Below the pieces are notes generated by a model that was not told where the DNA came from, did not search any database, and saw nothing but the letters and a program-made list of their open reading frames with translations. Of a DNA stretch of 24,390 bases, positions 22,942 through 24,390 are shown one piece after another; position 1 is the stretch's first letter; each line of letters opens with the position of its first letter. The stretch comes from CAXGTL01 sp964012725 (GTDB taxonomy: Archaea; Nanobdellota; Nanobdellia; Woesearchaeales; CAXGTL01): positions 1 through 24,390 of the forward strand of contig CAXGTL010000016.1 of NCBI GenBank assembly GCA_964012725.1, given 5' to 3'. The position numbers and the translations under genes are program-made.

Positions 22942-24279
22942 TCACAAACTAATCTCCTTTTCTTTTAACATATGCACAACACTATATGTCCTTGCCCAGA
23001 AGTTAGCTCTTGTTATTTTAGAATATTTGTGTTCATTATCTAAAGCTCCCCAATCTACTTCCTTCATATCATTATCAAATTTAAGATGATAAAAATCATC
23101 TATCAAACATCCTATATCTTTAGGATGCCATCCATTTTCTAATAAATCTCCAACAAATTTTTGCAATGCTGGTGGTTCCAAAGCTCTTGGACAAGGATAT
23201 TTCACAAAATTATGCGTTTTACTATCTAATCTTTTATCATATTTTGCTCTAATAAAAGCTTCCCAATCTTCTAACCTTGGTCTTGCATCAAAATTCTGAT
23301 GAAATGTAAATAATTCAGATGATTCATACTCATCAACAAAACTATTTATTGATTCATCATCTGGTTCAGGAACTTCCCCTGAAAAACTAATCGAGTGTTC
23401 AACAGCCATTTCTTTGTTCCACATACAATTAAGCAAATAATCCATATCTTCTATAAAAACATTATTTGTAGAATCACCTTTACCATTATAAACTCTCATT
23501 ATAATATCTTGCAATGAATGTGATCCTGTAATATATCTTCTTCTTTTTTTATGCAAACTAAAAGGTGACCTCATTATTCTCATATAACCAGGATCTCCTG
23601 TATCTGTTATATCTTCGTTAACACATTTTTCTTCTGAATCACTTATTGTTATTGGAATATCTTCATATCTTTCAGCATGTACTAATGCTTTAAATGCCAT
23701 ATATTCTTTTAATCTACCCATACCAGAAAAAACTAATCCTGCATCTACACCTGGAGCAGGATTTCTTTTCAAATCTTGGAAGTCTGTTTTTTTATACTTT
23801 TCTTTTAAATCTTCCTCTAAATGTCCAATGCTTGCAATTCTATTAAAAGCATTAGTTCCTTTTCTTACCCTAAACAAAACATGCCATCCTGATGGAGTTA
23901 AGTCTATCATATGTGCAACTCCATGTTTTTCTAATAAATCTGTTTCATACAATATTACAGGAGAAATATGTTTTCTAAAGAAATGTAATTGAGATCCTAC
24001 ATTATGATAAAGGTAAGAAGGATTACTTAAAGATATCTCAGCATCTTTAGCAAACAAAACACTTTCACCACCATAACCAAATATTGGTAAGTATACTTCA
24101 AGATTTAATTCTTTTGTAAACCATTCTAATTTCTTAATTGATTCAACTATTACCATTAAATCATCTGGTTGCCAACCAAGCCTGATTAATTCTGTACCAG
24201 AACCAAGAACCCAATTACTTTTACCAAAAGCTTTTTTCAATTTAGGAAAAACAGCCCTTTGATAATCTTTATCATTCAT
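22942..24279 (-). CDS. Archaeo-eukaryotic primase (AEP)-like protein
   Basis: A 445-aa protein showing scattered AEP/PriS-type motifs. TPSGWHVLF (128-136) resembles the sGxGxH strand motif, and PGVDAGLVF (176-184) could supply the following acidic residue. YMRIMRSPFSLHKK (232-245) closely matches the RxxRxPxSLHxK motif of archaeal primase small subunits. A DxD-like pair may be E112-x-D114 (YETDLL). The C-terminal 90 residues include GWHPKDIGCLIDDFY and RANFWARTY, which look like a separate helical domain. No zinc finger is obvious. A primase, a primase-polymerase or a catalytically decayed relative are all possible. ATG 24279 follows an AAGGTGAT Shine-Dalgarno site. Confidence 0.6.
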   Translation of the reverse strand: MNDKDYQRAVFPKLKKAFGKSNWVLGSGTELIRLGWQPDDLMVIVESIKKLEWFTKELNLEVYLPIFGYGGESVLFAKDAEISLSNPSYLYHNVGSQLHFFRKHISPVILYETDLLEKHGVAHMIDLTPSGWHVLFRVRKGTNAFNRIASIGHLEEDLKEKYKKTDFQDLKRNPAPGVDAGLVFSGMGRLKEYMAFKALVHAERYEDIPITISDSEEKCVNEDITDTGDPGYMRIMRSPFSLHKKRRRYITGSHSLQDIIMRVYNGKGDSTNNVFIEDMDYLLNCMWNKEMAVEHSISFSGEVPEPDDESINSFVDEYESSELFTFHQNFDARPRLEDWEAFIRAKYDKRLDSKTHNFVKYPCPRALEPPALQKFVGDLLENGWHPKDIGCLIDDFYHLKFDNDMKEVDWGALDNEHKYSKITRANFWARTYSVVHMLKEKEISL

Positions 24280-24390
24280 TAAATATCACCTTATTTTTAA
24301 TTATTTATTTTAATCTTTTTAAAAAAATCCATAAGTCATATATAAACATTTATATTATATAATTATATTATAAATAGTATCAAAAGGTAT
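24280..24390. other. Promoter region of the primase-like gene
   Basis: AT-rich sequence to the window end. On the minus strand it holds several TATA-like stretches (for example around 24335-24350) and the AAGGTGAT Shine-Dalgarno site adjoining ATG 24279. No other gene or structure is seen. Confidence 0.4.

Overview
The window looks like a piece of a low-GC archaeal chromosome. Evidence for archaea: an exosome/proteasome/SBDS superoperon (pop5, psmA, SBDS, rrp4, rrp41, rrp42), an archaeal-type GluRS, TATA boxes about 28-30 bp upstream of many start codons, and Shine-Dalgarno sites of the GGAGGTGAT type. The very AT-rich, compact genome, the one-histone-fold mini-protein, the bacterial-type MetRS and the many unplaced small proteins fit a DPANN-type archaeon (Woesearchaeota or Pacearchaeota-like). 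That lineage is inference, since no rRNA gene is present. I saw no tRNA, rRNA, CRISPR array or transposase.

Layout. 1-4620: an unknown 155-aa protein, bacterial-type metG (+), a tandem pair of paralogous small unknown genes (-), a Lys-rich two-TM protein and an unknown 231-aa protein (+). 4668-7969: a small acidic protein (-) diverging from an AbrB+PhoU regulator (+), then a 572-aa protein with kinase-like (APH/PKL) motifs (+), and a 53-aa histone-fold protein (-). 8095-14135: the exosome superoperon on the minus strand, ending in gltX. 14362-17143: an unknown 163-aa protein (+) facing a membrane-anchored transglutaminase-like gene (-) cut by one in-frame TGA, with a CDKAL1-like tRNA methylthiotransferase (-) upstream. 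17256-19568: an HPF/RaiA-like protein, a one-TM protein and argS (+). 19609-24279: a small unknown gene (-), an unknown 490-aa protein (+), rnhB (+), an M50 site-2-type protease (-) and an archaeo-eukaryotic primase-like protein (-).

Most of the recognised genes serve translation or RNA: three aminoacyl-tRNA synthetases, tRNA methylthiolation, RNase P, the exosome, ribosome maturation, a possible ribosome hibernation factor and RNase HII. Two kinds of translation start alternate. Many promoter-proximal genes are apparently leaderless, with a TATA box about 28-30 bp before ATG and no SD. Operon-internal genes and many of the small genes carry a strong SD. This corrects several start codons.

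The observations most worth following are the TGA-split transglutaminase with a re-initiation signal overlapping the stop, the kinase-like and primase-like proteins, the GluRS lacking a recognisable KMSKS signature, and the HPF-like/membrane-protein pair.
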